Origin: Pagrus major
Lineage: Eukaryota > Chordata > Actinopteri > Spariformes > Sparidae
Reading direction: 5' to 3'
Assembly: GCF_040436345.1 (NCBI RefSeq)
Contig: NC_133216.1
Location: 14,650,110-14,714,109 of the forward strand
Length of the DNA stretch: 64,000 bases
Below the pieces are notes generated by a model. The model was not told the DNA's origin, made no database searches, and saw only the letters and a list, made by a program, of their open reading frames with translations. Below, piece by piece: positions 1-10,742 of the stretch (position 1 is its first letter; each line of letters begins with the position of its first letter). Position numbers and translations under genes: made by a program.

Positions 1-2165
1 AACCTTTAACACCTACAGAGCTGGTTTTCAGTTCTGTAGCGCTACCTGGAGCAACCTGAACACAACACTGACATACTGTCTCATAAAGAAGCTAGCCTAT
101 GTCACAGTAACACAACACGCCTACTTACACATTCAACAGATTTGGAGCCACATGGCATTTAGTTTCAGTTGTGTTTGGGCAAAGGACTCTGAAATTTGCT
201 CTTGATTTTATCTCTGGTCTGGTCTCCTTTAGGGATGCACGATATATATCGGACAAATAAATTATCGAATGGAAAATGGAAAATGTACATAATCGGTTAT
301 CGGCAGATAATGAAATTATAGCGGATAAATGAAACCGATAACGCAAAGCCAAATTGCTTCAGTTGACTTAACAAGTGCAGCATTTACACACGGCATGTGG
401 CGGCATGCACCTTTAAAGTTGGTTTGCAAGCCGCCAATAAACAAAGAGAAGAAGAAGAACAACAATGCATGTTGTCGCGTTCGTGACGTAGAGCTGCTGC
501 ACCTGTGCAGAGCCACGCAATGTAGACAAAAGCCACACACGTCGTCGCTGGAGTGGACGAAACTTACAATACGTGTTCTGCAAGTTCCCAGAGAGCAGGG
601 AAACAGTCTATGGGTTTAACACAATAAATCTTATTATGTAGCCTACAGTGGGTATAGCTGAATGCTTGGCTGAGGGCTGAGTTGCCGTATTCACAAACAA
701 AAACTCCTTTTTTTCTACGTCTAAGGATGGTAACTTTTTACCCAAGACATATAGCGTTAGCCCTAGCCTTCCAATCATGTAGGCTAGGCTGGCCATCAAG
801 TGCTAACACCCGTTTTACAAGATTGCCCACGGAAAATAGTAAACAGTCAGCTACTCTGCTTTTCTAAAGCAAGCTAGCAGAGTTTTAGCATTAGCTTATG
901 TTTGCTAGCTACAGCTGAAAAAATCTGTTAGCAACAGTTGTTGTTTAAGCTAACAAAATCAATGGCTGTTGGCTAGAAATGAGATCACACAGTAAATACC
1001 TGGATATTGAGGGTAAATCTATCGGATCTACTGTCTTTAGGGTTGGGAATGTTGAGATATATAATAGTCACCATAATATCACGAGGAGCACCATATGTAT
1101 TGAGATATAATAGCCTTTTGTGTCACTGTTATATTATGAAGACCACCATAACTAATTCACATCATTTACTTAAAGAGCTGGACATATCCTGTTGATAGAT
1201 GAGTTTGGTATAAGCATTGACCCCATGTTATGAAGGGTCAATTCATAGGAGAGACAAGCCAGGGTATGAGAAGGAACACAGCTGCCATTGTCTGTGTAAG
1301 GACTTTATCTGTGCAGGATGGCCTTGAGGTGAGCAGCATCTGCATGTGGTGAGACAACAAGAATGCCTTAGAGGAGCTCAAAGTAGAGCAGGATGAGACA
1401 AGAAGAGGGAGGGTCTTTCCACAGGGCAATGTCGTCACGGATTGGTGGAATCGTGTTGCCAAGAGGCTGGGACCAACGAAGGGAGAGCTAAGTCTGAACC
1501 ACAGCCTCCCCAACTTTTTAGCCAATGAGAAGTTACAACACCTTAACAGCTAAAAAAATAACGACTATTGTAATGAGTAAATAATCATCCTTTTCTGGGC
1601 GATAACAGCACTCCTCTGACTGTGATTTGTCAAACAGAGAAGGTCCATGATCATGCTTTTGGTTAATGATGCATTTCTAAATAAATGGTAAAACGGTCCG
1701 TCGTTGTATGTCTTCACTCAAACAAACGAACACGCCGACAGGAATCGATTCGATTTTATTGATATCAGTGCTATTATAGATCCTGCTTATTGGTCAGAAA
1801 CTTTATCGATTCCCTTATTGATCAATTTTCTGTGTTGGAAAAAAAGGAAGGCCTCGACTTTCATCATCAACACAACTGTTTTGTTTAGCTGGAACTGGTT
1901 TAATCTAGTTAAAGAATATTTGTAGCCCTTCTGGGCCTGTCTGTGGGAATAATGAGATATTTACTCTCTGTAATGGACGTGCTGCAGGTCAAAAACAAAT
2001 AGCACTGTTGTCGCTTTCTTCGTGAAAAAAAGACACACTTTGGACTGTTTCTTCTTCCCTGCCAGGACTCAGTTGTGTTTCCATCAGCGCAGTCTGATGT
2101 TTTGCAATCCCCAACTGCCAGAAACACAGGAAAAGGATATTAAACTGGCTCGTCTGCCTGTCCGT
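1..2165. other. Non-coding stretch, no gene recognised
   Basis: Open frames here are short, occur on both strands and resemble no family I recognise. The stretch holds a hAT-like transposon end near 230, TAGC-rich low-complexity DNA around 870-980, and decayed AT-rich repeat sequence around 1030-1150. I see no splice-bounded exon with a recognisable product. Confidence 0.6.
230..345 (+). mobile_element. hAT-like element end (remnant)
   Basis: The stretch begins AGGGATGCACGATATATATC and continues with several ATCGG/CCGAT motifs. This is the typical terminal sequence of non-autonomous hAT-type elements in fish genomes. I cannot define the other end, and no transposase reading frame is visible. 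The family assignment rests on remembered resemblance only. Confidence 0.45.
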
Positions 2166-2378
2166 GAATCTAATATAACATCTTCACAGAGAGAAATGTC
2201 ACATTGACTCTTCATCTGTTCACCCTGAGGTGCCTCAGGGTGAGGAGTCATGGAAAACAGAGAACAGGAGGCCGACAGGACGTCAGGAAATGTTTTTTTT
2301 CAACCAGAATTTATTTTACAGGAATCCCAGAAATGCAACGCATTCAAATCCCTCTGGTGTCCCCTGTGGAGTTTTTCA
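2166..2378. repeat. Left copy of duplicated block 1
   Basis: This closely matches 8504-8723 in direct orientation. Shared landmarks include CTCAGGGTGAGGAGTCAT, the run of AACAGAGAACAGGAGGCCGA and TTTCAACCAGAATTTATTTT. It lies about 6.36 kb from its partner, and the two flank the GIMAP gene. A compact palindrome at 2221-2242 (10-bp arms, 2-nt loop) is complete only in this copy. Confidence 0.75.
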
Positions 2379-2404
2379 TTTTGGGAAATACACTAGTTGC
2401 TGTC

Positions 2405-2805
2405 ATGTAGAGCGTTTGATGAAGACTGATGCCACCCTCATGTCTGATATAGCTTCCAGTGAAGCTATTTCCAGCGGCTGTTTAGCTTAGCTTAGCATGA
2501 AGACTTGAAACAGGAGAGAAACCACTAGCCTGGCTCTATCCACGGTAAAAAAAGTACAATCCAAAACAAACAGGGGGTAATGTTCTAGACTATCGACAGG
2601 GAGCAGTAACTTTCTTAAGTTTTGTTGTCATTGTGAGGTTGCAAGGCCACCGGCTGGTCTTTATGCTAAGCTAAGCTAATTGCCCGTTAGGCGTAGCGTC
2701 ATATTTAACACACAGGGATGAGAGTGGTATCGATCTTCTCATCAAACTCTCTGCAAGTAAATGAAATAGGCGTGATTTATTTCACAAAATGTCAAACTAT
2801 TGCTT
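2405..2805. repeat. Dispersed fish repeat (TTAGCTTAGC family)
   Basis: It contains GTTTAGCTTAGCTTAGCATG near the left, TATGCTAAGCTAAGCTAAT in the middle, and GTGGTATCGATCTTCTCATC followed by CAAAATGTCAAACTATTG at the right. I recognise this arrangement as a common short interspersed repeat of percomorph genomes. It has no coding capacity. Its boundaries are approximate. Confidence 0.65.
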
Positions 2806-2837
2806 CAACAGGATCGGAAAGCTACACAAGAGTGAAC

Positions 2838-3263
2838 GATTGGTAAATGCAGCTTTAGCTAAAAAGAAAACATAGGACTGTGTTACATGTTAGAGACATT
2901 TGAATTATTTGGGATCTGTGAGTGGTGAAGGCTTCATAAAATCCCAGTTAAATAACTTCTGACTGTCTCATAATCCCCATGCTGCTGCAGAGGGAGTGGA
3001 TTAATGCAGTCTGGAATTCCTTCAGAGAAAACTTACAGTAAGACGTACTGTACAGAGCAGAGCTCCCACCCTGAACTGGACTCCCTGCCACCACTACACT
3101 CCCTCCACTCCAGGAGACATGAACCCACCTGCCCTGGACTGAGGGAGTGAAGGTCTGACCGGCTGTGGGGTGTGGTGCTGGTGGTGAGGGTCTTTGTTTT
3201 GTTGGAACAAGTTTTTAAAGGAATGAACAGATAAATTGATCCCGAGATTCCCAGATTGGAATC
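2838..3263 (-). repeat. Left copy of duplicated block 2 (GIMAP 5' module?)
   Basis: This is a direct repeat of 9618-10028. The core 2991-3168 differs from its partner at only four positions by eye, while flanking sequence is far more diverged. On the minus strand the core runs into TTACT followed by GTAAGT, a consensus splice donor (exon side ending at 3037). A short ATG reading frame of eight codons (MSPGVEGV) is present in both copies with one substitution. The simplest reading is a promoter plus non-coding first exon of a GIMAP gene lying left of the window. That function is inference; the repeat itself is directly visible. Confidence 0.6.
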
Positions 3264-3348
3264 TGGTCTGGAATCATCAACAGCATAACATTTTAATTTC
3301 TGCAGCACTTTGGTGGACCGATGCTGGAGTAAGGCAAATAATCAGATA

Positions 3349-3472
3349 TTAAAGAGGTTATATTATTCTTTTGGTGTTTTTGCCTTTCCTTTACTGTGTT
3401 ATTTAGCTTTTTTTTTTTGCATGTACTAGGTCTGCAAAGTGAAAAAGCCATGAAAAAGACGTTATATAAATA

Positions 3473-3543
<71 letters not shown>

Positions 3544-3708
3544 TCACTCCGTAGCTAAAACGGAGCGTTCAGGACACAGTGTGAAAAGGGTGCTGCAATC
3601 ATGAGAAAAATAATGTGTTTTTTGAGAATGGAAATATGTAAACCTGTTCTACTAGGACCCCCAAATAAAAGTATGAACCTGAAAACTAGCACAACATGAC
3701 CTCTTTAA
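3349..3708. mobile_element. TTAA-bounded MITE-like element carrying an AT microsatellite
   Basis: The left end is TTAAAGAGGTTATATTATTC. The reverse complement of the right end is TTAAAGAGGTCATGTTGTGC, matching at 16 of 20 positions. TTAA at both ends fits a piggyBac-type target duplication. The interior contains the 3476-3540 AT repeat. It has no reading frame and resembles a repeat family common in fish. Confidence 0.65.
3476..3540. repeat. (TA)n microsatellite
   Basis: An uninterrupted TA dinucleotide run of 65 bases lies inside the MITE-like element. It is expected to be highly variable in length and prone to cruciform formation. Confidence 0.97.
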
Positions 3709-4540
3709 AATCAAACTCACAGTATAATGATCGCCTGTAACACATTTCAAAAGTCTGGGTGGCTGAACCAGTTTGATGGTGAAACACAGCAGACGTAAAC
3801 ACCAAAGTACTGGAAATTAATGAATCTGTTTATTTAGTATCACAGTGAGGAAAAATAAAGACCAGAAATAAAAAATTCTCATGCAACGATAATCAATTTA
3901 TAATCACATCACATCGTACCCCTCAATACTTACATCTGAATACATCTATATTCTGTTTGCATCATCCCTCATTAAAACTGACACCACGATGAGATAAAAG
4001 ACAAAAATAAAACATTCATGTTAAATTCCATTCACAAAGAAAAAGTGATTATAGATACAAACGATTATACTGTCTATAAGCATTACCAACAAACTGTTTC
4101 AGCAGATGCTTAAGATTGACAATCAACAAATGAGAAAAACAAATCGGTAATCATTGTGAATATGTGGATGGTAAGTTATAAATGATAAATCAGTTCTTTA
4201 CGATTGTTCAAGAGCTCAAAGGTCAAACAAAGAATCAAAAACTCATAACTACTGTCACTGAAAGGCACAAAACAAAAATCAATCAAAATAATTAATTAAC
4301 TCGCTCACAATAATGAACCTTCAATAACATCAAGTACAAACTTAAGAACTCAAAGCAGTATTGATGGTTTCATCACTGGTGAACTATTAAAAAAAAAAGC
4401 TGCTTGTCAACGTGATGTGATCTAGTCTAAATAAGGAGACAGCGTGTCACATGTTCAGACAGTCTCTCCTGAAGACATTCATAGTTAATATATAGAAAAA
4501 ATAGAAATAATATATAATAATATATATTGGTATAATAGAA
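3709..4540. other. AT-rich non-coding stretch
   Basis: This is AT-rich sequence with many AATAAA-like words on both strands and no open frame of note. It lies beyond the proposed GIMAP poly(A) signal, so I see no need to assign it to that transcript. Confidence 0.5.
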
Positions 4541-4544
4541 AAAA

Positions 4545-4990
4545 GGCTGCATCTAAATGCCCTCTGGACTTGTGGACTGAGCCCTTGCATCCTCGGGTCG
4601 CAAGGCTGACATACTGTAAGCCGCTGATAGACAGGCCTAAAGACGACCTCTATAACCTTAACTTCTACATATTTCTGTATCACGATGTGGTTAAATATTA
4701 TTTCTGGCCAACAAGATTCAAGGAATGTTTAAATAAAGTAATTCAGTCAGTAAAGTCTGGTGAAGTCCGCACCTCAAGTGGACTTTCTGGAAGTCTGCAG
4801 AAAGTCCACTTGAGGCCTCTTGTGGACTGGATAAATTGTGGGTCTGGACCATCACTTGCAGACTTCCCGCGAACAAAGAGCATACGAGCTGAGAGAGAAG
4901 TTAAAACTCCACCTACTTTCTCAACCTCACACACAGCTGACCAATTACTGAGTCAGACTGGTGGATGTCAGACGCCCCTCCAAAAAAGGT
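4545..4990. repeat. Probable dispersed repeat with perfect hairpin
   Basis: This is repeat-like sequence rich in AAGTCCGC/GTGGACTT motifs, as seen in short fish elements. It includes the perfect inverted repeat at 4772-4815. The plus-strand open frame across it (4570-5046) has no recognisable domain, so I treat it as non-coding. Confidence 0.4.
4772..4815. repeat. Perfect 18-bp inverted repeat (hairpin)
   Basis: The left arm CCTCAAGTGGACTTTCTG (4772-4789) and right arm CAGAAAGTCCACTTGAGG (4798-4815) are exact reverse complements, separated by eight bases. It could form a stable hairpin in RNA or a cruciform in DNA. It is not near a coding exon end. Confidence 0.95.
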
Positions 4991-5065
4991 GTTTGGGGGA
5001 AGGGTTTCTGAAGAAACTTTCTGATTTTGGCATTCAAGAGAACTGATTCTACTGTGTCTATGAGC

Positions 5066-5071
5066 TTTATT
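5066..5071 (-). terminator. Poly(A) signal of the GIMAP gene
   Basis: AATAAA on the minus strand begins 29 bases after the GIMAP stop codon (5100-5102). It implies a very short 3' UTR. Confidence 0.6.
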
Positions 5072-5099
5072 TTACAACACAGTGATTATGTTTTGCACG

Positions 5100-6169
5100 C
5101 TATTTGTTCTTTTTTGGTTCCTCTGATTCCTCTGAATCCTCTGAATCCTCTGAATCCCTTGGGAATTTGGCTACGAGTTTGGCTTTGGCTGTGACTTCAG
5201 CTCCATCTTTGGTTGTGACTTTGACTGCGACTTTGGCTTTGGCTGTGACTTTGACTCCGCCTATGGCAAGAGCTGTGCCGACTCCGGCTCCAACTGAGCC
5301 TCCAATGACGACCGCAGCTATGGAGCCACTGCATAATTTGAGTCCGATTGCGGCTCCACCTGCGCCTCCTAATATCAGGCCTGCTGCAACGAGGAAGATA
5401 TCAAATAAATGATCATATACGAAATTTCGTAGTTGTTCTTCGCTAGCTGACAAACCTGTCTTACCTGCAGCCGCACCTGTTTGAACTGCCACACCTGTTT
5501 GAACTGTCTCACCTGACAGGTTCCTTCCTTCATTATTAAACAGCATCTTGAACTTGTCATTGGTGAAGTGCTGTCCACCATTAACTGTGACCATCTCATC
5601 TATCTTATTCAGAAGGTTTCTAACCTGCTCTCTGTTTTTCTTGTCTGTGTTGTCCACCACACAGTATCTACCACCACACATGGAGACCAGTTTTGACACA
5701 TGTTGAGCATTTTTGGACTGAGAATGGATCAAATCATCAATGGACCTGCCTTTTAGCCCCTTTCCATGAGTGAAAAGGACCATGGAGTACTGACGAGCAC
5801 TACAAACATCACTGTCAAACACTTTTGGAAGATGCTCAAACATTCGGACGTCTTCTTGTGTGATTCTGCCGAGTCTGACCACAAAGACAAAGGCATGTGG
5901 TCCTGGACTGGCCTTTACTAATGACTTCCCGATCTCCCTGAACAGTTGTTCACGAGTCAGAACTTCATCAGTGAATCCTGGAGTGTCCACCACTGTGACC
6001 TGACGACCCTCCACTATGGCTGATTTAGAGACAGCCTCTGCAGTGACTGGATCAAAGTCACAGCCTGAGTCAAACTGATCTGACCCCAGGATGGTGTTTC
6101 CTGTTGCACTTTTCCCTGCTCCAGGTAGACCGAGCAGCACAATCCTCCTGACTGCCGTGGGATGTGCAA
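5100..6169 (-). CDS. GIMAP coding exon 2 (GTPase domain and tail)
   Basis: The acceptor is a long T/C tract ending CCTTCAG, followed by codons reading AHPTAVRRIVLLG into the P-loop. The frame runs uninterrupted to TAG at 5100-5102. A single large exon for the whole GTPase domain is usual for GIMAP genes. Confidence 0.9.
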
Positions 6170-6336
6170 CTGAAGGAAAAAAAACACAGAGAGACGTCAG
6201 ATTGTAGTACTGGTAGACAACTACTCAGGTAGACAAGCTGATGAACTGATGCACAGTCAATCAGGTCATTCACTTACTGACCGTTTTTAGGGTGGCCTGC
6301 ACTTTTACCAACTCCTGAAAAACCCGGAATAACCAT
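5100..6336 (-). CDS. GIMAP-family (AIG1-type) GTPase, two coding exons
   Basis: Exons 6282-6336 and 5100-6169 join in frame through a GT-AG intron (6170-6281) to give about 374 residues. The large exon holds the AIG1 GTPase domain: P-loop GLPGAGKS (32-39), DTPG (80-83), the conserved RITQEDVRMFEHL box, and a G4 region FTHGKGLKG (about 151-159). G4 lacks the usual aspartate. After a linker comes a Gly/Ala-rich hydrophobic segment (about 274-325), a Lys/Ala/Val/Thr repeat tract and an acidic tail SEDSEDSEESEE. GIMAPs are guanine-nucleotide-binding, usually membrane-associated proteins that control lymphocyte survival, and they are strongly expanded in fish. The small first exon carries a second P-loop-like motif, GFSGVGKS. 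A splice acceptor at 6374 implies an upstream 5' exon. The reading frame stays open back to that acceptor, so the start at 6336 is probable rather than certain. I cannot assign a specific GIMAP number. Confidence 0.88.
6282..6336 (-). CDS. GIMAP coding exon 1
   Basis: It encodes MVIPGFSGVGKSAGHPKN plus one base of the next codon. The donor is G|GTCAGTAAG. A donor two bases further on (GTAAGT) looks stronger but would throw the next exon out of frame. The exon lies downstream of a good acceptor (pyrimidine tract and CACCAG at 6374-6379). Confidence 0.65.
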
Positions 6337-6373
6337 GGTGAGATCTGGATCTGTGTTTGAGAAGCACAAAAAC

Positions 6374-8500
6374 CTGGTGGAGACAATAGGAAGAGGTTAG
6401 AAAGTCTGAAAGGTATTTTGGGAGAAAGCTTGAAAATACATTTTTACAAAGATGAAAATAAAAAAAGATACGATAATTGTCAACTTTCTTACCGTGGTAT
6501 ACCTCAGAAATATCAATATATCACTGCAACCCTATTGGAAATTGTACCCACCACTGAGATCATCAAGGTAATAAACGTAAAAAATAATCGCCTAAAAATA
6601 ACTTGACTTTGGTGCAGCATAGATACAGTAGCATTGTTGTATTTTTTGATGTTATAGGACTTTTTTTTATATCATGTTGTTATAATTTCATATCACATTT
6701 TCAGTAGTAGTAGTAGTAGTTTAAACTATTTTTCCTATGCAGCTGTAGAGAACCAAACTAGACGTCACCCTGCTGTAGTAACTTTGTCAAACTGTATATT
6801 CAGTAAAATGATTAAAGTTGCTCATGCACAGTTGCACAACTTGTTGGACAAGATGACTCATCAGATAAAACTTCATGTGTCTGAGGGAACAAAGCAGCCA
6901 CAACAGCACAGCTTGTCAGAACAAGAAGTATGATTCTGTTGAGCTACACTTTTCTCTTTCCACATAAAGTCTGGTGCTCTCTACTAAAATAAAGCCTGAG
7001 TGTTGTTGTCAACTAAAAAACAGTTAAAAGTGAAAAAACAGAAAGTGAAACATGAAGCTAATAAATGAAACCAAAACCGAAAAAGAGAAAAACAACTTGA
7101 CATATGATCCTTAACTTTAACCATTGAGCACATTTTGGATTTTGTTTTTAGGATATCCAATCTGTTAGTTAATATTTCTTTTATTGTTGTCACACTGCAC
7201 ATGTATTGTTAGCCCTTTGTAGGCTGGTGCAACAGCTAGGCCTACACCAAACAGACAAACAAGCCTATCAATCATATATTTAGACCAAACAAACTGAAAA
7301 CTGTGTTTCACTTTGAATAAAGAACATTATTTTATTTGTGCTGCAGACAGAAGTCGAGTTTAAAGCCCTTTATCAAACAGAAAGAAAGTGAACATAAATG
7401 TAGGCTAATTGAGTTTAATAATGAATTAAGAAGACGATATAACATCATATATTGCACATCGGTCAAAGGGCACATTAACACAAAAAAGACAGAAGAACAG
7501 AGAGACACTGACCTGACTCACATGCAGTGAAAGGTTTTTCGTTGTTCAAATGTCATCAAGTTATACAGATTCAGCTGCGCCACTTCCTGAAATTACATTC
7601 AAAATAAAATCCCCTGCTTCCAGACGTGACGGTGTAAGAAAGGAATAATGAGACTTACATTTTTTAAATATTTTATAATAAAACAACATATTATTTGAAC
7701 AATTACTGACTCTTTGTCTATCAATTCTGCAATTTCTGCTTTTCAATCAGTTATTTAACAATCCAAGCACCACAGAACTACTTGTCCCCACAGTCATGTA
7801 TAGAAGGAAACTGCAGTATTTTGTGATCAAAACAATGTTTTCCTACCATTTAAAATGCAATCGTGTATATCATGTATACACACCTATCAAATATATGATA
7901 GAAATGACATAACAAAGTGACTGGTGTTACAACATGACAAACGTCTTTTATTTTGAAATAGAAATCACACTGATGACATCACTTTACTTCCTTTGAGCTA
8001 TTCACTGAAGATCTATGAAGACGTGGCTTCCTCTCCAGATCTCATGTGAAGCTTTTAGTCGTTGTATATAATATTATAACATAAATGGATTGAATTACAT
8101 GATTTAGTGAGTTTTACGTGATTGACAACATGTGGTTTGATGCCCTGAAGCAGCCATTTCGTAAAATGCAGTCAGTTACCTTCCTTATGGGTAACACTAG
8201 TTAAAAAACAACAGAAACAAAAACAAAAACAAGTCATAAAGCCTTCATTTATGTGTATTCATAGAGTCAGTTAAGGAATAATGTGGTCTAAGTTTAAATG
8301 TTAGAAAAGGAAGACATTTTCAGACAAGTTACTGCAGAATGACCCCACATCATTATTAGTAGGCTATTAGGCTGTTATTATTAGGCTACTATTAATAACC
8401 CACTTCCATTTTCTTTATTAATAGTAGCCGAGACAAAATTCCCTATCAGTATCATGTAAAATCCAGCTTCTTCCTATTTTTCACCGATGAAATGTGAATC
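6374..8500. other. Probable 5' intron of the GIMAP transcript
   Basis: This is AT-rich sequence with no recognisable coding exon. The acceptor at 6374-6375 requires an upstream exon, for which the block ending at 9818 is the best visible candidate. A short TAGTAG run lies near 6700. Confidence 0.4.
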
Positions 8501-8503
8501 AAA

Positions 8504-8723
8504 TGAAACAGCTTCACAGAGAGAAAACATCACATTGACTCTTCAGGTGCACAATCACATGTTTCACACCAGTGTGGACAGAGCCTGAGCCTCAGGGTGA
8601 GGAGTCATAGAAAACAGAGAACAGGAGGCCGACAGGATGTCAGGAAATGTTTTATTTCAACCAGAATTTATTTTTACAGGAATCCCAACACAACCAAATC
8701 CCTGTGGTGCCTCCTGTGGAGTC
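8504..8723. repeat. Right copy of duplicated block 1
   Basis: This is the direct-repeat partner of 2166-2378, differing by scattered substitutions and small indels. Compared with the left copy, it has extra sequence between GACTCTTCA and CTCAGGGTGA and has lost one arm of the palindrome. Confidence 0.75.
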
Positions 8724-9617
8724 ATAAGAACCAGACCTTTAAGAACCACAAGTCACAATGTTTCTGAGCTGATACAAAAGCAAAATACAGTCACTGTATG
8801 GCAGGTTTGTGTGTGTGTGTGAAAACAGGCTTTTATCCAGTAACAGGAATGATTAAACTCACTGTGATATGAGTCCCTTTTCTTTTGCAGTATGGATGTT
8901 TTGTCTGAGCCTGACTGCAGGTTTGCACGACATCTTTATTAACTGGCGGTTTTAACTGCTGACAGAAAATAACCTTTGCTCAAAACTCTACACACACTAA
9001 CAAGTGTTTCAAAAGGAAAACATGTCAAAGTATAAAGAGAGAGTCCGAGCAAGTCTGAGGAAAATAATTAAGGTAACTTTAAAGCAAGATTATGTAGAAA
9101 TTGGCATTTTGCGTGAGTTCGCAGTTTCTGAGTCACTGTCATAAATACAAATCCCACAACTTTAACAATTTAGATGTAAAGTAGGTGCTACAAACAAAAC
9201 TCATTACATCATAACAATGTTGTGTGTTGGACACTTGTATGTTGGAGTAAACATGTGTGTAACGCTGTGATCCTACCCTCTCACTGAAGTTACACAGAGC
9301 AGAAACATGTGATAGGGGGGCAGAGGGGCTGAGACAGAGACACCATTCAGCCTATTACAAGACACTGAAACATCAACATGATTTAGAAGCTGTTATTTTA
9401 AGATAAAAAGTTAGACAATGTTGCTTTACTTGTTGAAAAGTCAAGGGACTTGAAGCATGAAACACATTTAACCAAAACCACAATCTTTCTCTCACCTTAA
9501 TCAAAGTGCTCTTGCTGCCTTTCTAGAGAAGAAAAGAGCAGTCAGTGATCAGAATCAGGCAGCAGGTAACAAAACAAAAGTTTTTTAGGAGACGGGGTTG
9601 TCTGTGTAGCAGGTAAA

Positions 9618-10028
9618 AGATTGGTTAATGCAGTTTTGTTGAAAACTTAACAAAGGACTGTGTTATATGATCGAGACATTTGACTCATTGGTTGTCTGTA
9701 AGTGTCGAAGGCTCCATAAAATCCCAGTTTAGTAACTTCGTCTCATAATCTCCCTCCCCGTGCTGCTGCAGAGGGAGTGGATTAATGCAGTCTGGAATTC
9801 CTTCAGAGAAAACTTACAGTAACACGTACTGTACAGAGCAGAGCTCCCACCCTGAACTGGACTCCCTGCCACCACTACACTCCCTTCACTCCAGGAGACA
9901 TGAACCCACCTGCCCTGGACTGAGGGAGTGAAGGTCCGACCAGCTGTGGTTGTCTTTGCTTTAGTGAAATATGTTTTTAAAGGAATGAAGAGAAAACATT
10001 ATCCCAAGATTCCCAGATTGGAATTTGA
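9618..10028 (-). promoter_or_regulatory. Right copy of duplicated block 2; candidate GIMAP promoter/non-coding exon
   Basis: This is the partner of 2838-3263. On the minus strand a TTTAAAA motif (about 9974-9982) precedes the conserved core, which ends at 9818 before a GTAAGT donor. It sits upstream of the GIMAP exons in the same orientation and could splice to the acceptor at 6374. The high conservation of the core relative to its flanks suggests constraint or gene conversion. The promoter/exon role is inferred; transcripts would decide it. Confidence 0.45.
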
Positions 10029-10115
10029 GGAAGCAAAAACATCTTACTCTGCCTTATTCTACATTTTACATGCACTTCTTTAGCCGTGCTAGCAGCATTT
10101 CTCTACGGCAGTAGT

Positions 10116-10350
10116 GACCGGTCCACCACTTTGGCCCAGGCTGAAATATCTCAACAACTATCGCAGGAATGCCATGAATCTATGGACAGAAATTCATGGT
10201 GGCAAGATGATGAATCCTTTTGGTGACTTACTGAGTTTTCCTCTAGCGCCACCAGCAGGTTAACATTTGCAGTTATTGAATAGACTGCTGTGACATTTGG
10301 GTCATTCATGTCCCCCTCAGGATAATCTGTAATAACTTTGGTCGACTGAT
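10116..10350. repeat. Dispersed fish repeat (GGTCCACCACTTTGG family)
   Basis: It contains GGTCCACCACTTTGGCCCAG, AAATATCTCAACAACTATCG, CCTCTAGCGCCACCAGCAGG and CATGTCCCCCTCAGGATAA. I recognise this string of motifs as a very common interspersed repeat of percomorph fish. It is non-coding. Confidence 0.75.
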
Positions 10351-10742
10351 GTTGGAGGCGATGTTGCACACTTTGTTCGCTCCAACAAATTAGATCTCAA
10401 ACACATTCTTTGAGCAAAAGTTTTAGCCCACTGAAAACCAAACATCTCTTTCAGTGATATTGCTCTGCTGGTTACACACACAAACTAATGGTCAAGTGCA
10501 ATTTAATATGACGAGCGGGGTTAGCCTGTCACCTCAGGTTACAGTCGGTTGGATAAATTAGGATACCTGGCCCGAGTTCAAGATAAGTTGTGAATATTTT
10601 TTTTTCTTTTTTACAGAGAGATTTTGATTTTGATATAAAATTACACAAGAATGTGACAATTACACAAAACAGACAGATGAATTATTAACAGAGAATCACA
10701 GGATTATAACTTGGAAAGTGTGTTTTTCATTTAATTGCGTCT

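Noticed and set aside
1238..1525. 95-residue minus-strand open frame
   Set aside because: No recognisable domain, no supporting splice sites, and repeat-rich surroundings.
3293..3547. Ile-Tyr-rich open frame
   Set aside because: It is produced entirely by translating the TA microsatellite.
4570..5046. 158-residue plus-strand open frame
   Set aside because: It overlaps a repeat-like segment including a perfect hairpin and the GIMAP poly(A) region, with no protein similarity recognised.
6138..6140. Start of the GIMAP protein at the GTG at 6140
   Set aside because: It is a Val codon inside the conserved RRIVLLG strand. The frame continues upstream to a clear splice acceptor and joins a coding exon.
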